From contig NC_071355.1 in assembly GCF_943734655.1 (NCBI RefSeq), positions 32,989,964 to 33,053,963 on the forward strand: a DNA stretch of 64,000 nt, read 5' to 3'. This DNA comes from Sabethes cyaneus (lineage: Eukaryota; Arthropoda; Insecta; Diptera; Culicidae). The notes under the pieces were generated by a model. That model did no database searches, had not been told where the DNA came from, and worked only from the letters and a program-made list of their open reading frames with translations. Below, piece by piece: positions 10,251-20,137 of the stretch (the stretch's first letter is position 1; each line of letters begins with the position of its first letter). Made by a program: the position numbers and the translations under genes.

Positions 10251-10979
10251 CGTCACCGGTCAGGGTAACTAGATTTATAAATTAAGTCATCCTTGATTGG
10301 CACTTGTCTCGCTCCAGCTTCCAGCCTATCACTTTCTCAATAAGTAATAGCTAACCTCTAAGCGTAAAGAAAACAGAACGATAGTTCAAAATAATGGAGG
10401 CAATGGTAAAAGTACCGAACAAAGGAGGAAGACACATTTTCAAATTTCATTTCATTTAATTTGCACTTTCCAGAGCAATGGTCTCCAACGAAAAATCACT
10501 GTCCATGCTGAATCCGGAGAGAGTAACAAATTAGAATCCCAGTGTAAAGACGATACTCGAAAAAATTTACACTCATTGATTAGTTTGTAACTTTTTAGCA
10601 TGTGGGAAAAAATTGATAAAATTTAAGAGTGTAATGCTTACGTTGGCAGAAATTCTTCACAATCTGGTGGTTGGCGGTATGACGTCTGAGGGTCTGAGCA
10701 AGAGCAGATCCGCCAAAAAATCATGTGCGCCGTCGTGGAAAATTCGACTGGGTCGGATAGATCAAATGGATCAGCAAACATCTGGAAATCCATCATTGGA
10801 CGGTGTCTCACATCGTTCAAGCAAACCCAAACTACCCAGCGATGGCCCAGCCCAGCGAAGAAGGCGTCTATTTCCATCTGGTTTGTCCAAAAAACGACGA
10901 ACCGTGCCGGCCTCTAGGTCTTGAACTGGAACAACAAACAAAACACGGTAACCAGAATCCGCGTTAACGTTAAAGTAGT
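10251..10979. other. no gene recognised
   Basis: 10440-10535 shares a motif with 390-520 (see first entry). The GC-richer 10660-10930 lies directly upstream of the ITm transposase relic and may belong to it, but I cannot align it by eye. Confidence 0.35.
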
Positions 10980-11285
10980 TAACGTTGCAGCATCACGGTG
11001 GGCCGTTTCTGAGAAGGAAAGGAAGAAGAAGGTGAATAAATTCACCAATAAGTTCTTGGTTTGGTAAGCCATCTATGGGTGCGACAGAATGAGGCAGTCG
11101 TACATCACGACAACGTGCAAGGTGCCATATTTGGCCAAATCTACCGAGGGGAGTGCCTCCAGAAGCGCCAGCTGCACTTCATGTGGTCTTACAGAGTCGA
11201 GACAGTATTCACAGGTTCAGAGATAACAATGTTGTTTTTATACCAAAAGACGGCAACCCAAAAAACTCTCCGCATCATCACCTAG
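10980..11285 (+). pseudogene. ITm (IS630-Tc1-mariner, DD37-type) transposase C-terminal relic
   Basis: Across shifting frames the sequence follows the catalytic half of mosquito ITm transposases: KFLVWQAICG-like, then SYITTT, YRGECLQKR, a degraded stretch where 'WPDLASCHY' would carry the catalytic Asp, then NNVVFIPKDGNP. The frame breaks at a TAA in VW-AICG (11061-11065 region) and again after ECLQKR. The enzyme would cut and paste DNA at TA targets. No terminal inverted repeats could be placed. Confidence 0.6.
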
Positions 11286-11509
11286 TTGAGATCAAGGTGA
11301 CTCTTGACTAACCTTGATTAAGATGTTTTGGGCCATCATGAATGCCTGACTTCGTAAAACATCTAAGCTGTTAGACAGTAGAGACCAGTTTGGAATGAGC
11401 TTGTCACCACCATTTAAAGTAGTTTAAATTCAATTGCGCTGTGGTGCAGCCGGTGCAGCGGATAATTTTTCAATCTAGTCAGAATGTGAATAAAAATTGG
11501 CAAGCTCAC

Positions 11510-11691
11510 CTTTGCATACAGTTCCTCCAGGTCGTCAGCATTAGATAGCGGCCGCTGTTTGTTTTTGCCCCAGGAAGGCAACGATCGGGTCCGGTAGGAG
11601 GTACTTCCGACCGCATCGTCATCATTGTCGCGATGTCCTCCCGTACCACCAGCGCCACTTCTTCCGGCACCGGAACCGCCATCGTTAATCA
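11510..11691 (-). CDS. transmembrane Gln/His-rich protein gene, exon 5 of those recognised
   Basis: The exon runs on the minus strand from acceptor TTAG (G at 11692) to donor AAAG|GTGAGC (GT at 11509-11508). It enters in phase 1, where G plus TG makes Val, and exits in phase 0. It encodes a Gly-rich stretch (INDGGSGAGRSGAGGTGG), an acidic DNDDDAVGS, then STSYRTRSLPSWGKNKQR and LSNADDLEELYAKV. This last part is low in Gln and looks like the conserved end of a cytoplasmic tail; its Tyr residues could be docking sites, which is inference. Codons 404-464 of the joined reading frame fall here. The next exon was not found in 1-11500. The intron that follows carries the RTE, ITm and LINE relics listed above. 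Confidence 0.72.
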
Positions 11692-11834
11692 CTAATATAG
11701 AACGAAAAAAAAATGCACAAAATCATTAATGACGCGAGAATAAAACTCCCAGCAGAAAAAAAATCGGCGGATCGCATTATTATTCATGACTAATTATTGT
11801 GTAACTGCTGCACGACATTCCGGAAGATACCTAC

Positions 11835-11950
11835 CCCCGCTGGAAGCGTACAGTGGATTAATGGCCCACATGGATTTGTGATGCACCAATTGGTTCTGCT
11901 GGTGATGATGCTGTTGGTGGTAGTGATGCTGCTGCTGAATTTGATGCTCT
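11835..11950 (-). CDS. same gene, exon 4 (His/Gln-rich)
   Basis: Acceptor ATTTTCAG (13 bases of pyrimidine-rich lead) ends at 11951; donor GGGG|GTAGGT begins at 11834. Entry phase 2 (AG plus A gives Arg) matches exon 3, and exit phase 1 matches exon 5. The 116 bases encode EHQIQQQHHYHQQHHHQQ, then NQLVHHKSMWAINPLYASSG. The second half, with WAINPLY, is not low-complexity and probably marks a conserved segment. A second possible donor (AG|GTATC, five bases further on) would break phase. Confidence 0.72.
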
Positions 11951-12077
11951 CTGAAAATGTTAAATAGCAACGACGGGACGCATGAATAATTCCGACAATA
12001 AATTTTATGTCATAAACAGCCACTAATAATTATGGCTGTGCATCCTAACGTGTGGCAAGGAGGTTATTTTTTTATAC

Positions 12078-12326
12078 CTTTGTTGTTGCTGCTGCTGCTG
12101 TTGCTGTTGAAGGGCCTGTTGTTGAGCAGGATGCATGTACTGAGTCATTTGTGAATGCTGATGTTGCATTTGCTGTTGCTGCTGTTGTTGTTGTTGCTGC
12201 TGTTGATGCTGTTGTTGTTGCTGATTGTAATACTGCTGATAGGTTTGTTGTTGAGGTTGCGGATATTGGTTACACTGCTGATGTTGCAGTTGTGCATAAT
12301 GCGCATGATACTGTTGCTGTTGATGT

Positions 12327-12361
<35 letters not shown>

Positions 12362-12681
12362 ATGATGAATGCATTGATGATGATGTTGAAACTGTTGCTG
12401 TTGATGATACTGATGAGCGTACTGAGGCGAGCTGCTGTATTTACTGTGATGCCCGGCTGCCGCTGAGTTGGAGCTATTCTTAACGCCGCCGGTTGTATGG
12501 CATGGAATCGCACAGGATGAGGTTTGGCAACTTTGTGAATTCGTATGATTGGTTCCGCTATTACTGCTGGTCGGGGGAGGAGGTGCACTGTACTGTGGTG
12601 GACATATCCCGATGGACAAGGGCATTACTAGCTGGTTCGAGTCACTGGTTTGCGATTTCGGCACAACTGAATTGTGAGAAA
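12078..12681 (-). CDS. same gene, exon 3 (polyglutamine cytoplasmic region)
   Basis: The exon starts after TTGTTTTTTCAG (AG at 12683-12682) in phase 1 and ends at AAAG|GTATAA (GT at 12077-12076) in phase 2. A second AG at 12668-12667 is also in phase and would skip five residues, so minor acceptor variation is possible. It encodes a Ser/Thr/Pro/Asn-rich part (PPQYSAPPPPTSSNSG), then about 100 residues dominated by Gln and His. The Gln codons are a CAA/CAG mixture, which would slow repeat slippage. Such tails occur in developmental regulators and adaptors, but no named domain is visible. The antisense Val/Leu-rich ORFs over this exon are artefacts. Confidence 0.8.
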
Positions 12682-12746
12682 CTGAAAAAACAATGTTTTC
12701 TTTATTATTTAAGCAATACCTATTTTTAAACTGGATTGTAACTTAC

Positions 12747-12998
12747 CACCGCTTCCGGTATAGTAGTTGGATCCGAGCAGTTTGCGCGTCCGCGGCTGAA
12801 GCCAACAGCAGAAGAAAAGTGTCGCTAGGATTACGATCAGTATCACAATGGTTCCAATTAGGACAGCCCAGATCAGCGTCGGTAAGCCCCAGATTGACTT
12901 CGCCGCCGTGGCCTCAATCGGATACATCCGGGCGGTTAGCGTCACCGATTGCTGGTAGAGACCATTGGTACTGTTGAAAAGCAACACGTCCTCTGGCC
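12747..12998 (-). CDS. same gene, exon 2 (transmembrane segment)
   Basis: Acceptor TTTTCCTGCAG ends at 12999; donor GGTG|GTAAGT begins at 12746, a near-consensus site. The exon is exactly 84 codons long, in phase 1 at both ends. It encodes an extracellular-type stretch with an N-glycosylation sequon (NST, residues 88-90 of the joined frame), then a hydrophobic segment of about 24 residues (PTLIWAVLIGTIVILIVILA and following, about 119-142). CCW, then a basic stop-transfer patch QPRTRK, follow. By the positive-inside rule the C-terminal side is cytoplasmic. The product is therefore a single-pass membrane protein. I do not recognise the family and give no symbol. Confidence 0.85.
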
Positions 12999-13248
12999 CT
13001 GCAGGAAAAGCAAAAAACAAATTGATGGTTTTAGCTTTTAGGCTTTGAATTATCGTATCACTTCAAAGTTGTTCCTAACAGGCAATGGGTTTTCCGGTCG
13101 TGGGGTATAAATATATATTGTGAATTTTGAAAGTTATAGTAGAAACAAATGGAGTTTTTCCTAACACTTTTTTTAAAACGAAACTACTTTTTTTAAACAA
13201 AAAAATAGCAAAAATTCCTTTTAATTATACTATTTTGTATATGACTGC

Positions 13249-13295
13249 TAAAGATATTCATATTTCGGTTAAGACTTGTAACCTTCATCAGTGTG
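13249..13295 (-). repeat. diverged Penelope-type hammerhead relic
   Basis: On the minus strand CUGAUGA is followed by the same extra A, a 5-bp stem II GGUUA/UAACC around CAAGUCU, GAAA, a stem III AUAU-GA-AUAU and the triplet AUC. Stem I does not pair (CACA versus UUUA). The surrounding plus strand (tattttgtatatgactgc) resembles the arm of the intact copies (gtgtattttattcaatgac). It is probably an old solo repeat of a related family that has lost stem I. Confidence 0.5.
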
Positions 13296-13681
13296 GCAAA
13301 TTGAAGTTCATTTTTTGTGTATTTTTTCTGAAAACGCTCAAGCTTATAAAATTAATGAAAGGTGTTCTATGATGTTGAATGAAGTTGTATATGATACAAG
13401 TACGAAGCAACATTATAATAATCTTAGGGTGATTTCGAATTAAAATAGTCCTAATGACAAACTACCTAAGTATTGACATAAGACATAAGTATTGAAACAT
13501 CTTGAAAATTATTGCTTCTATTCTGCATACCGATTGAATTTATTCCTATCAGAATAATGTCATTTTCTTTTCTTTAAAACCCTGTATCTCGTAAACAAAA
13601 AATTATAGGTTTCTAAATTTTTGACATCTTAGTTAAAAACTCTTAGCTTTTTAAAAGTAAAAAAAATTAAAAAGAAGTTTT

Positions 13682-13926
13682 GATGTTGGTGAACGTCTGG
13701 ATAATGCGTAACATCGGCGACTCGCGCACTTGTAGACCTGTATAAACTAGCCCCCAGAGTGGTCGCCGCTTTGGACCGGAAAGGGTATTCCCAGCTGCAT
13801 GGAAAATGGTATCCATGGTTCCAATTCACAAGTCGGGATGTCATAAACTCGTTGCCAACTATCGGGCCATATCCATCCTTTGATGTCTTAGTATTTGAAA
13901 AACTGATCCACAGAATTTAGTAGAGA
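13682..13926 (+). mobile_element. Jockey/CR1-type LINE fragment, left part, split by BEL insertion
   Basis: A plus-strand frame with one shift reads FPAAWKMVSMVPIHKSGCHKLVANYRAISIL, then FEKLIHRI. This is the conserved N-terminal RT block of Jockey-group LINEs (consensus FP..WK...V.PI.KSG....V.NYRPISIL). It stops at the target duplication GCAGT (13927-13931) and resumes at 18233. Its first 45 bases resemble 27640-27690. Confidence 0.72.
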
Positions 13927-13931
13927 GCAGT

Positions 13932-14504
13932 TGTCACCGCAGGGACAACCTGGTCACCTGGTCACCCGAGCTAACACCAAGGGAAGCCCAAGCGGCGATT
14001 CGTAGCGAAGTGTCAAAGCGGAGCGTCAAGATGACACGCAAATCGGAGCGGCGAGAGAGTAAAAGCGTATGGTGAACCGGCTGCTGATCATTTCTTTTCC
14101 GTGCAGTCGTGATCGAGAGCAGACGCTCAAACTTACTCTACATGTAATACTTAAATTAAATTAAAGTGGATTAAAACTAATTAAAACTAGTTAAAAGCTA
14201 AAGTGAAACTAAACCAGATTAGATTATACTTAAAACTAGTAACTTATCCAGGTAAAACTTAACATTAAAGCTAGACTAGTTCTTACACTTACCTATTCCA
14301 AAATTCATACTTACCCTAGAATACAGTGAACCACGTGCAGCACGCAGCAACGTGCTAGAGCAGCCCGACAGGCATAAAGGACACGAAACATTAAGCAATT
14401 AATACGAGCGATGACATAAAATGTAATATAATTAATGTTTACAGATTTGAAGCCTATTGCACAATTTGCTGTCAAATAAATTACTTTTCCTTTCGGCTGC
14501 AACA
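13932..14504 (+). repeat. 5' LTR of the BEL element
   Basis: TG...CA ends; the last 36 bases (tgtcaaataaattacttttc to gcaaca) match 18192-18227 with four substitutions. AATAAA at 14476-14481 could serve as the polyadenylation signal in the R region. The stretch 14150-14300 is rich in ttaaaactagt-like repeats. Confidence 0.8.
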
Positions 14505-14529
14505 TTCTTGAAATGTTTCAATTCCAACG

Positions 14530-14994
14530 ATGGCGGCATCTGGAACAGGATCGGCAAAGAAGTATAACTGCAGGCTATGCCAACGTCCGGACGATGTGGA
14601 AGACATGGTCCAATGTGACCGTTGCGATAGTTGGCAACATTTTACATGCGCTGCAGTTAATGACACCGTGGCAGATCGACCGTGGACCTGTGCTAATTGT
14701 GCCGACGGACAGAATAACGATTGTGGTGAGGCACCCGCGCAGAGCGAACGCGGTGCATCTAGTTCGCCATCAGCATTGTCCACTAGTTTGGGTCAACTTG
14801 TCCAGCGGCAGCGATTGGAGCGAGATAGTATTGAACGAGAGCTGCGACAACGCCATCACGAAGAGCAGCAGCAACTAATAGATAGTGCAATGGAAGAAAG
14901 TGAAACGCGCGTTCGTCATAGCGGTGCTATAGCGCATGATGTGGATAAATCTCCAGCTTCCGGTCAGCCTCCAATCTTCCGACTCCTCAATTAG
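14530..14994 (+). CDS. BEL gag, PHD-finger N-terminal part
   Basis: This 154-codon ORF starts at the first ATG after the 5' LTR. Residues 14-57 form a full PHD finger with the C4HC3 pattern C14, C17, C29, C32, H37, C40, C54, C57 and the usual Trp two residues before the last pair. A Ser-rich linker follows, then a Gln/Glu/Arg-rich coiled coil (about 95-130) of a kind that could multimerise gag. PHD fingers bind histone H3 tails; in mosquito BEL elements they sit at the start of gag. The frame ends at TAG 14992-14994, and gag-like sequence continues in other frames (15066-15450), so gag is now fragmented. Confidence 0.78.
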   Translation: MAASGTGSAKKYNCRLCQRPDDVEDMVQCDRCDSWQHFTCAAVNDTVADRPWTCANCADGQNNDCGEAPAQSERGASSSPSALSTSLGQLVQRQRLERDSIERELRQRHHEEQQQLIDSAMEESETRVRHSGAIAHDVDKSPASGQPPIFRLLN

Positions 14995-15538
14995 TGACCC
15001 ACACTGCAACAACAGATCGACGCTCAGCACCTTGAGCAAACATATCTGGACTAACTATATCGCCGATGGTATCGATTCCTATAGCAGTGCTCGAACGATC
15101 CGCTTTTAGGCCCCAGCGGAGTGCGGAAAATCCCCAGGGACCCCTTCTTGAGCTCAAGAGTCGAGTAGAGCACTGTGAAGCGCAGGTGCAACCAACGGAG
15201 GACCAGCTATCAGCATTGCAGACGCAACTGGAATATTGCCGCAAGCTTTTGGAAACGTTCAATCCGGTGCTAGTACGAATGGATCGATTCGACGACCGGA
15301 AGCTACCGGTATACCCCGTCTAGAGGATACACACGTGCCAGAAGCTAGCCAACTGATCCAAAAGAAGACTACCGGTGCCATTCCCAATGCAAGCCGGACC
15401 GAAAATCGGTACCCGCTCGAGTGTAATCCGCCAGCATTAGGAATCCGGTAAGACGAGAAGCCGGCTTGACGTCGGTAAGTGAGTTGATTCAACCTGGTTA
15501 TAGGTGTCAAACTCAATCGGAACCGTCAGGTAAGCGCC

Positions 15539-16302
15539 ATGCCTCGAATTGTATGGAAGCATCGAAGAAACATACGCCAGATTATTGTCCCACGACCATT
15601 TATAATTCTGTCCGTGAGCAATTGCGAGCAGTCGCAACACCAATACGTACGCCCGGGTGAAACGAATAACCCAAATTTATTGAACGCTCGAACTCAACAA
15701 AACGCGATCATTGAACAAACGCAAAATAACCCCGCGCACACATTTGAGTTTAATGAAGTGTCTCAGCTCCGTCGTCTGTCGCCTAATGTAAACAGAAACC
15801 AAGAGAATTTCCAATTGCATCCAGGCCTCCCTACGCAACAACAACTAACTGCAAGGCAGTCCCTGGCTAGAGATCTACCGCGATTCAGCGGTGACTCGGC
15901 TGACTGGCCAATACTTATCTCGTACTTCAACTATACAACGGAAGCGTGTGGTTTTTCGAATGGTGAAAATATGCTACGGTTGCAGCGGTGCTTATCGGGT
16001 CCAGCATTTGAAGCGGTACGCAATAGATTAGTTTTACCAGCAGCAGTCCCTCAAATGCTTGAAACATTACGCATGCGGTACAGGCGTCCGGAATTACTTA
16101 TCAATGCCTTACTTCGCAAAGTGCGCGAAATGCCAGCTCCAATATCAGATCGGCTAGAAGGACTGATCAATTACGGTATGGCGGTGCAAGCCTTATGCGA
16201 CCACATAGTAGCAGCGAATGAATACGCTCACTTGTCAAACCCTTCACTTCTGCAAGAACTGATCGGCAAGTTACCCGCGGATCAAAAAATGTTGTGGGCC
16301 GG
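15539..16302 (+). pseudogene. BEL gag, capsid-like domain
   Basis: The frame reads LPRFSGDSADWPILISYF (gag domain start), then ENMLRLQRCLSGPAFEAVR, then ALLRKVREMPAP and LQELIGKLPADQKMLWA. This is the conserved block annotated as DUF1759 in BEL/Pao gag proteins, which builds the particle. It is cut at about 16302, after residue 254 of the frame, by a LINE fragment. Gag resumes near 16625 (DYMASVVRDASSVVNFGAQAEQRP). The ORF as it stands runs on to 16525 as an artificial gag-LINE fusion. Confidence 0.82.
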
Positions 16303-16622
16303 ATGCAACTGTGAACCTGAAAATTCAACGCATCTGCTCTGCTATTGCGGAGCTCTTGCATTATCAAGGCACAACTTCTTAGGAAGTTTCCTTCTTACTC
16401 CATATCAGGTATGGAGCCTAAAACCCAAAACGGCTATTGGCTTTATAAACCATGTAGTACCGAATTGGGGCACAGGATTACAACTATTCCGCTCAACTCC
16501 ATCAATGGGCATGAGCGATCCGTAAACTGTGTACAGCGATCGGGGCCTGCCACAAAAGACGATCATTAAGACTGTCGCAGTGGCCTTTTAACCCAATGCC
16601 CTTCTGGCATACAAGAAAAAAC
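16303..16622 (+). mobile_element. I/LOA-type LINE 3' fragment inserted in BEL gag
   Basis: CNCEPENSTHLLCYCGALALSRHNFLG, then VWSLKPKTAIGFINHV, match the C-terminal zinc-motif region downstream of RNase H in I/LOA-type LINEs. A 3' UTR follows and ends near 'acaagaaaaaa'. BEL gag reads on both sides, so this is a clean insertion. Confidence 0.65.
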
Positions 16623-16866
16623 ATTTGGTGATTACATGGCGTCAGTGGTGCGGGACGCATCTAGCGTGGTGAACTTTGGAGCGCAGGCAGAACAGCGCCC
16701 CTGACTATCCAAAAGGTAGAGGCTTTGTTAATTCCTATAGAGTAGAGGAAGGGCGTGGGTGTGAGTTTTATTGTACTCCTATGGTGGTCTTCAAGACCAA
16801 TTTTGGTCTTAAATACCATCATAAGAGTATAATAAAACCCAAATTGTTACTTGGGTGCTCTGAGTA

Positions 16867-18150
16867 GAGATATTACAGCAGAACCGAAACGTTGGCCGGA
16901 ACAGCGAAATTGTGAGTACTGCAGTAAGCTTGGGCATCCAGTACAGGATTGCGTTAGTTTCAAAACCCTGACCGTGGACAATCGTTGGAGAAGTGCTCGG
17001 GCACAGGGACTTTGCTAAAATTGCTTATTTGATCACGGCCGCAGGGCTTGTCGGAAGCGGAATCTGTGCGACATTGCAAGTTGCCGGTTTCGCCATCATA
17101 CACTCCTACATTCTCCGGCAGGGCCACCATCGACACAGATCGCGAATATTCATACTCATCGACTGGTAAGCTCGACAACGCTGTTTCGTATTATTCCGGT
17201 GACCCTCCATGGGACCCATCACTCGATTAACACGTTCGCCTTCCTCGATGAAGGCTCAGACCTGACGCTAGCGGAAAGTGAATTGGCAGCATCACTAGGC
17301 GTAAACGGTAACTCTCAGCCTCTCTGCCTCAGGTGGACAGGTAATGCAACACGCATGGAAAACGGATCTCAGTGCATTTCGCTAGAGGTTAGCGGAATGG
17401 GGCACGAGAAACAATACAAGCTGGTTGATGCCAGAACAGTGAAAAATCTCAGTCTTCCCAGTCAAAGCTTTCACGCGCAAGAAGCAGCGAAGCAATACGC
17501 CCATCTACGGGGTATACCTATTCAAAGCTATCAGAACGTTAAATCGCGAATACTGATGGCCATCGACAACTTACGTTTAGCGCTACCGTTACAAGTTAAA
17601 GAAGGTAATGGAACCGGTCTAGTAGCAGTGGAAACTAGGCTAGACTGGTGTGTGTATGGATCAGAGGAAAACGACCGACGTGAATCATACAACTTTCACG
17701 TGTGTAAATGCACCTGGAATGAGAACTCACGTGCATCGAGGAACCACCAGATAGACCAGGAACTGACCGAACCATTTATCAATGGAGCATGGGAACAGCC
17801 AATACAGTCAGTGAAGGCAGCCATAGGTAAAGAGCACTGTGAAGAGAAGTTTAATGACGGATTGCAGACATTATTGGTCGTGGAGGCTGAAGAAATCAGA
17901 AAATCGAGGACACCGATGTACTCGCCGTTGGAATCAAAGCAATCATGGTTTGATAACCCACGAGCGCTTAAGCAGGGAAACTTGCGGATGATTACCGAGT
18001 TACTGGAACGGCAGGAAACGAGGTCAAGTCACTCACATGATTCAGAATTCGCAGGATGGACGGAATAGACAAACTCTTGTTAAAATCGCGAGTAAGATCG
18101 CGGTGCGACCAGTGTCCAGACTGGCGTTGCTCGAGGTGAAAGGAAGACGT
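16867..18150 (+). pseudogene. BEL zinc knuckle, protease and integrase remnants
   Basis: The first part has a CCHC knuckle, CEYCSKLGHPVQDC, and a second Cys/His cluster (NLCDIASCRFRHHTLLH) with a stop between them near 17017. At 17199 a 289-codon ORF begins. It contains AFLDEGSDLTL, the DEGS form of the aspartic-protease active site found in BEL elements, and KNLSLPSQS. After about residue 185 the sequence jumps to integrase: FINGAWEQPIQSVKAAIG, then FNDGLQTLLVVEAEEI. The C-terminal IAVRPVSRLALLEV lies in another frame at 18070-18140. RT, RNase H and most of integrase are therefore lost by an in-frame deletion that left a protease-integrase fusion. Confidence 0.8.
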
Positions 18151-18191
18151 GAAGACCCGGAGAAATCCGAACTACACCCGGGGGAGACTGC

Positions 18192-18227
18192 CTGTCAAAT
18201 AAATTGCCTTTCTTTTCGGCCGCAACA
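18192..18227 (+). repeat. 3' LTR remnant of the BEL element
   Basis: Thirty-six bases match the end of the 5' LTR, including tgtcaaataaatt and the terminal gcaaca. The upstream 537 bp of the LTR are absent. GCAGT follows at once. Confidence 0.78.
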
Positions 18228-18232
18228 GCAGT

Positions 18233-18740
18233 GGTACCGATAATCTCGAACAGTCAGCACGGCTTTACGAACCATCGCTCTACAACATCGAATCTAATGT
18301 GCTATGGGACATCGATATTGCGTGAGATTCAACTGAAGTGACAAGTGGACTCGATTCATTTTGATTTTGCCAAAGTCTTTGATACTGTCCCACATAATCT
18401 TGTCATAGACAAATTGAATCAGATGGGATTTCCATCATGGTTCTTCACTGAATGCCTAGGCTCATACTTGTCTGACCGCAGAGCCTTCGTTAAAGTGAAT
18501 TCCGTACACTCCAGAATATTCTGCATTTCGTCTGGGAGACCCCAAGGTAGTATGTGTGGTCCTCTCATCTTTACCATCTATATCAACGACTTATTAGAAC
18601 TACTTTCATCATCGAAACTTTATCCAGATCGTTGTCAGTTGGTTAACCTGGAGATACGCAGTGGTCAAATCTTCCGACAAAAAAAAACCTGGAGATACTC
18701 TCAGCTTGGCAAGACAAACAGCAGCGGCTATTTATCTTTG
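18233..18740 (+). mobile_element. Jockey/CR1-type LINE fragment, right part
   Basis: Directly after the BEL target duplication the RT resumes: ISNSQHGFTNHRSTTSNL, HFDFAKVFDTVPHNLVIDKL (motif A), GFPSWFFTECLGSYLSDRRAFVKV, SSGRPQGSMCGPLIFTIYINDL (motif B). Catalytic FADD is not found; the frame degrades after about 18610. Left and right halves join across the BEL insertion without missing residues. Confidence 0.8.
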
Positions 18741-18769
18741 ATCTCATAAAAGGAAACGTGAAATACTCC

Positions 18770-19965
18770 GAGCTCCCGGATCAGACGAACGATGACGGGC
18801 AGCGATGCATCAACTTTGCAGCTTTCTCAGGCCTGGCGATCAGAAGTAAGTTCTTGCCTCGCAAAGATATCCACAAAGCCTCCAGGATACCAACTGACCA
18901 ATGAGCATTGAACCAAATCCACCATTCTCATATTCAATGGCCAGTTTTCACGACAAAGCCCTTCTCGGTTACATATTCGGCGTTTAGACAACCTGCGAGT
19001 TTCTAAGAACTACTGGAGGAACCTCTACTTTACTCTGTGGAGCTAACTGCTTCGACTCTCGAACACGAATGGAGCAGAATACGACTGGCAACCGCGGTAT
19101 CTATAAGAAACCCCGAGCATGAAATGACTGGTTTGACGGGGAATGCTAGCATGTGATAAACAATTTAAGAAGATTTAACAGAGCGCGGAAGGAGCTAATC
19201 ACGATCCTGAGGATCTCAAACAAGCGCGAGGTGGTTGACAGGTGGAAGCAGTTCTTTGATGGGCATCTCAAAGGCGATATAACAGATAGAAACAGAACGG
19301 AAGTTAAACTAGGAGCGCTTACAAACGATAACAGCGTGTCAGCTCCCGATCTCAAAGAGATCCGCGAGAAATCTGTCACTCTGCAAAAATGACAAAGATC
19401 CACTAGCCACTGGTTCATTTCAAAGATTTTTGGAGCAGGAGAAACTACCAGAGGAGTGCAAGGAAGATGTAGTTTGTTCCATCTATATAAAAGGCAACCG
19501 GCTTCTCGATTGCTGTAATTACCGCGGCCTTACGTTGATCAACGCCGCCTCAAGAGTCTTCCAAAGATCTTGTTACGTCGTTTATGCCCGGAAAAGATTT
19601 CACAGGGTACTATCAACATCGCTATCGAAGATGTGATTCGGCGAGCAGGCATCGAAAAGAAAGAAACGATCTTCAGAAAGAATAGCCAACTCCTAGCTTT
19701 CGCAATTGACCTCGACATCATTACTAGAAACCTTGGGACAGCGGAGGCAATCTACGCCAGAATAAAAACGGAGGATACGAGGATTGAGTTACAAATCAAT
19801 GCGTCACAACCGGAAGTGGTTGATGAATTTATACATTTAGGATCTCTGGTCACCGCTGACAAAATACGTGTAAGAAGATTCAACGACGCATTTAAGCTGG
19901 AAGTTGGACTTAATCTTCCCTCTGCAAAACGCTTTAATCGAGGAGCATACGCCGCCGCATAAGGT
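18770..19965 (+). mobile_element. RTE-type LINE relic (copy C)
   Basis: Endonuclease pieces (NDDGQRCINFAAFSGLAIRS, PRKDIHKAS) are followed by linker, a piece around REVVDRWKQFFDGHLKGD, PEECKEDVVCSIYIKGNRLLDCCNYRGLTLINAASRVFQ, LLAFAIDLDIITRN (where FADD has become FAID) and EVVDEFIHLGSLVTAD. Several segments are deleted, so endonuclease, linker and RT are each only partly present. It belongs with the 3172 and 45755 copies rather than the 7845 group. Confidence 0.72.
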
Positions 19966-20137
19966 GAAGACATACATGCACATGCCATGAATATTTGAAC
20001 GAAAGATATAGCAGTCTTTTTTTTTTGGCGGATTAATTGAGAGTTTGCTGCCACATAATCCTGCATAATCCTGCAAAACTCAAGCCGCTTCGGGTTATCC
20101 GCAGGCAGCAGCTCTTTAACGTGTAGTGTGGAACGGA

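Larger units (their letters stand above)
13932..18227 (+). mobile_element. BEL/Pao LTR retrotransposon, internally deleted, TSD GCAGT
   Basis: The element begins TGTCACC and ends GCAACA, and is bracketed by GCAGT at 13927-13931 and 18228-18232. The 5' LTR is 573 bp (13932-14504). Only about 36 bp of the 3' LTR remain (18192-18227). The coding order PHD-finger gag, capsid-like gag, zinc knuckles and protease, then integrase end is that of BEL/Pao. RT and RNase H are missing through a deletion near 17760. The element split a Jockey-type LINE and was in turn invaded by a LINE fragment (16303-16622) and by an unidentified insert (16706-16855). Confidence 0.88.

Noticed and set aside
12052..12588. 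Val/Ala-, Leu- and Ser/Asn-rich ORFs over the polyglutamine exon
   Set aside because: They are other-frame readings of the CAA/CAG and CAT/CAC repeats; only the minus-strand Gln/His frame has matching splice sites and phases.
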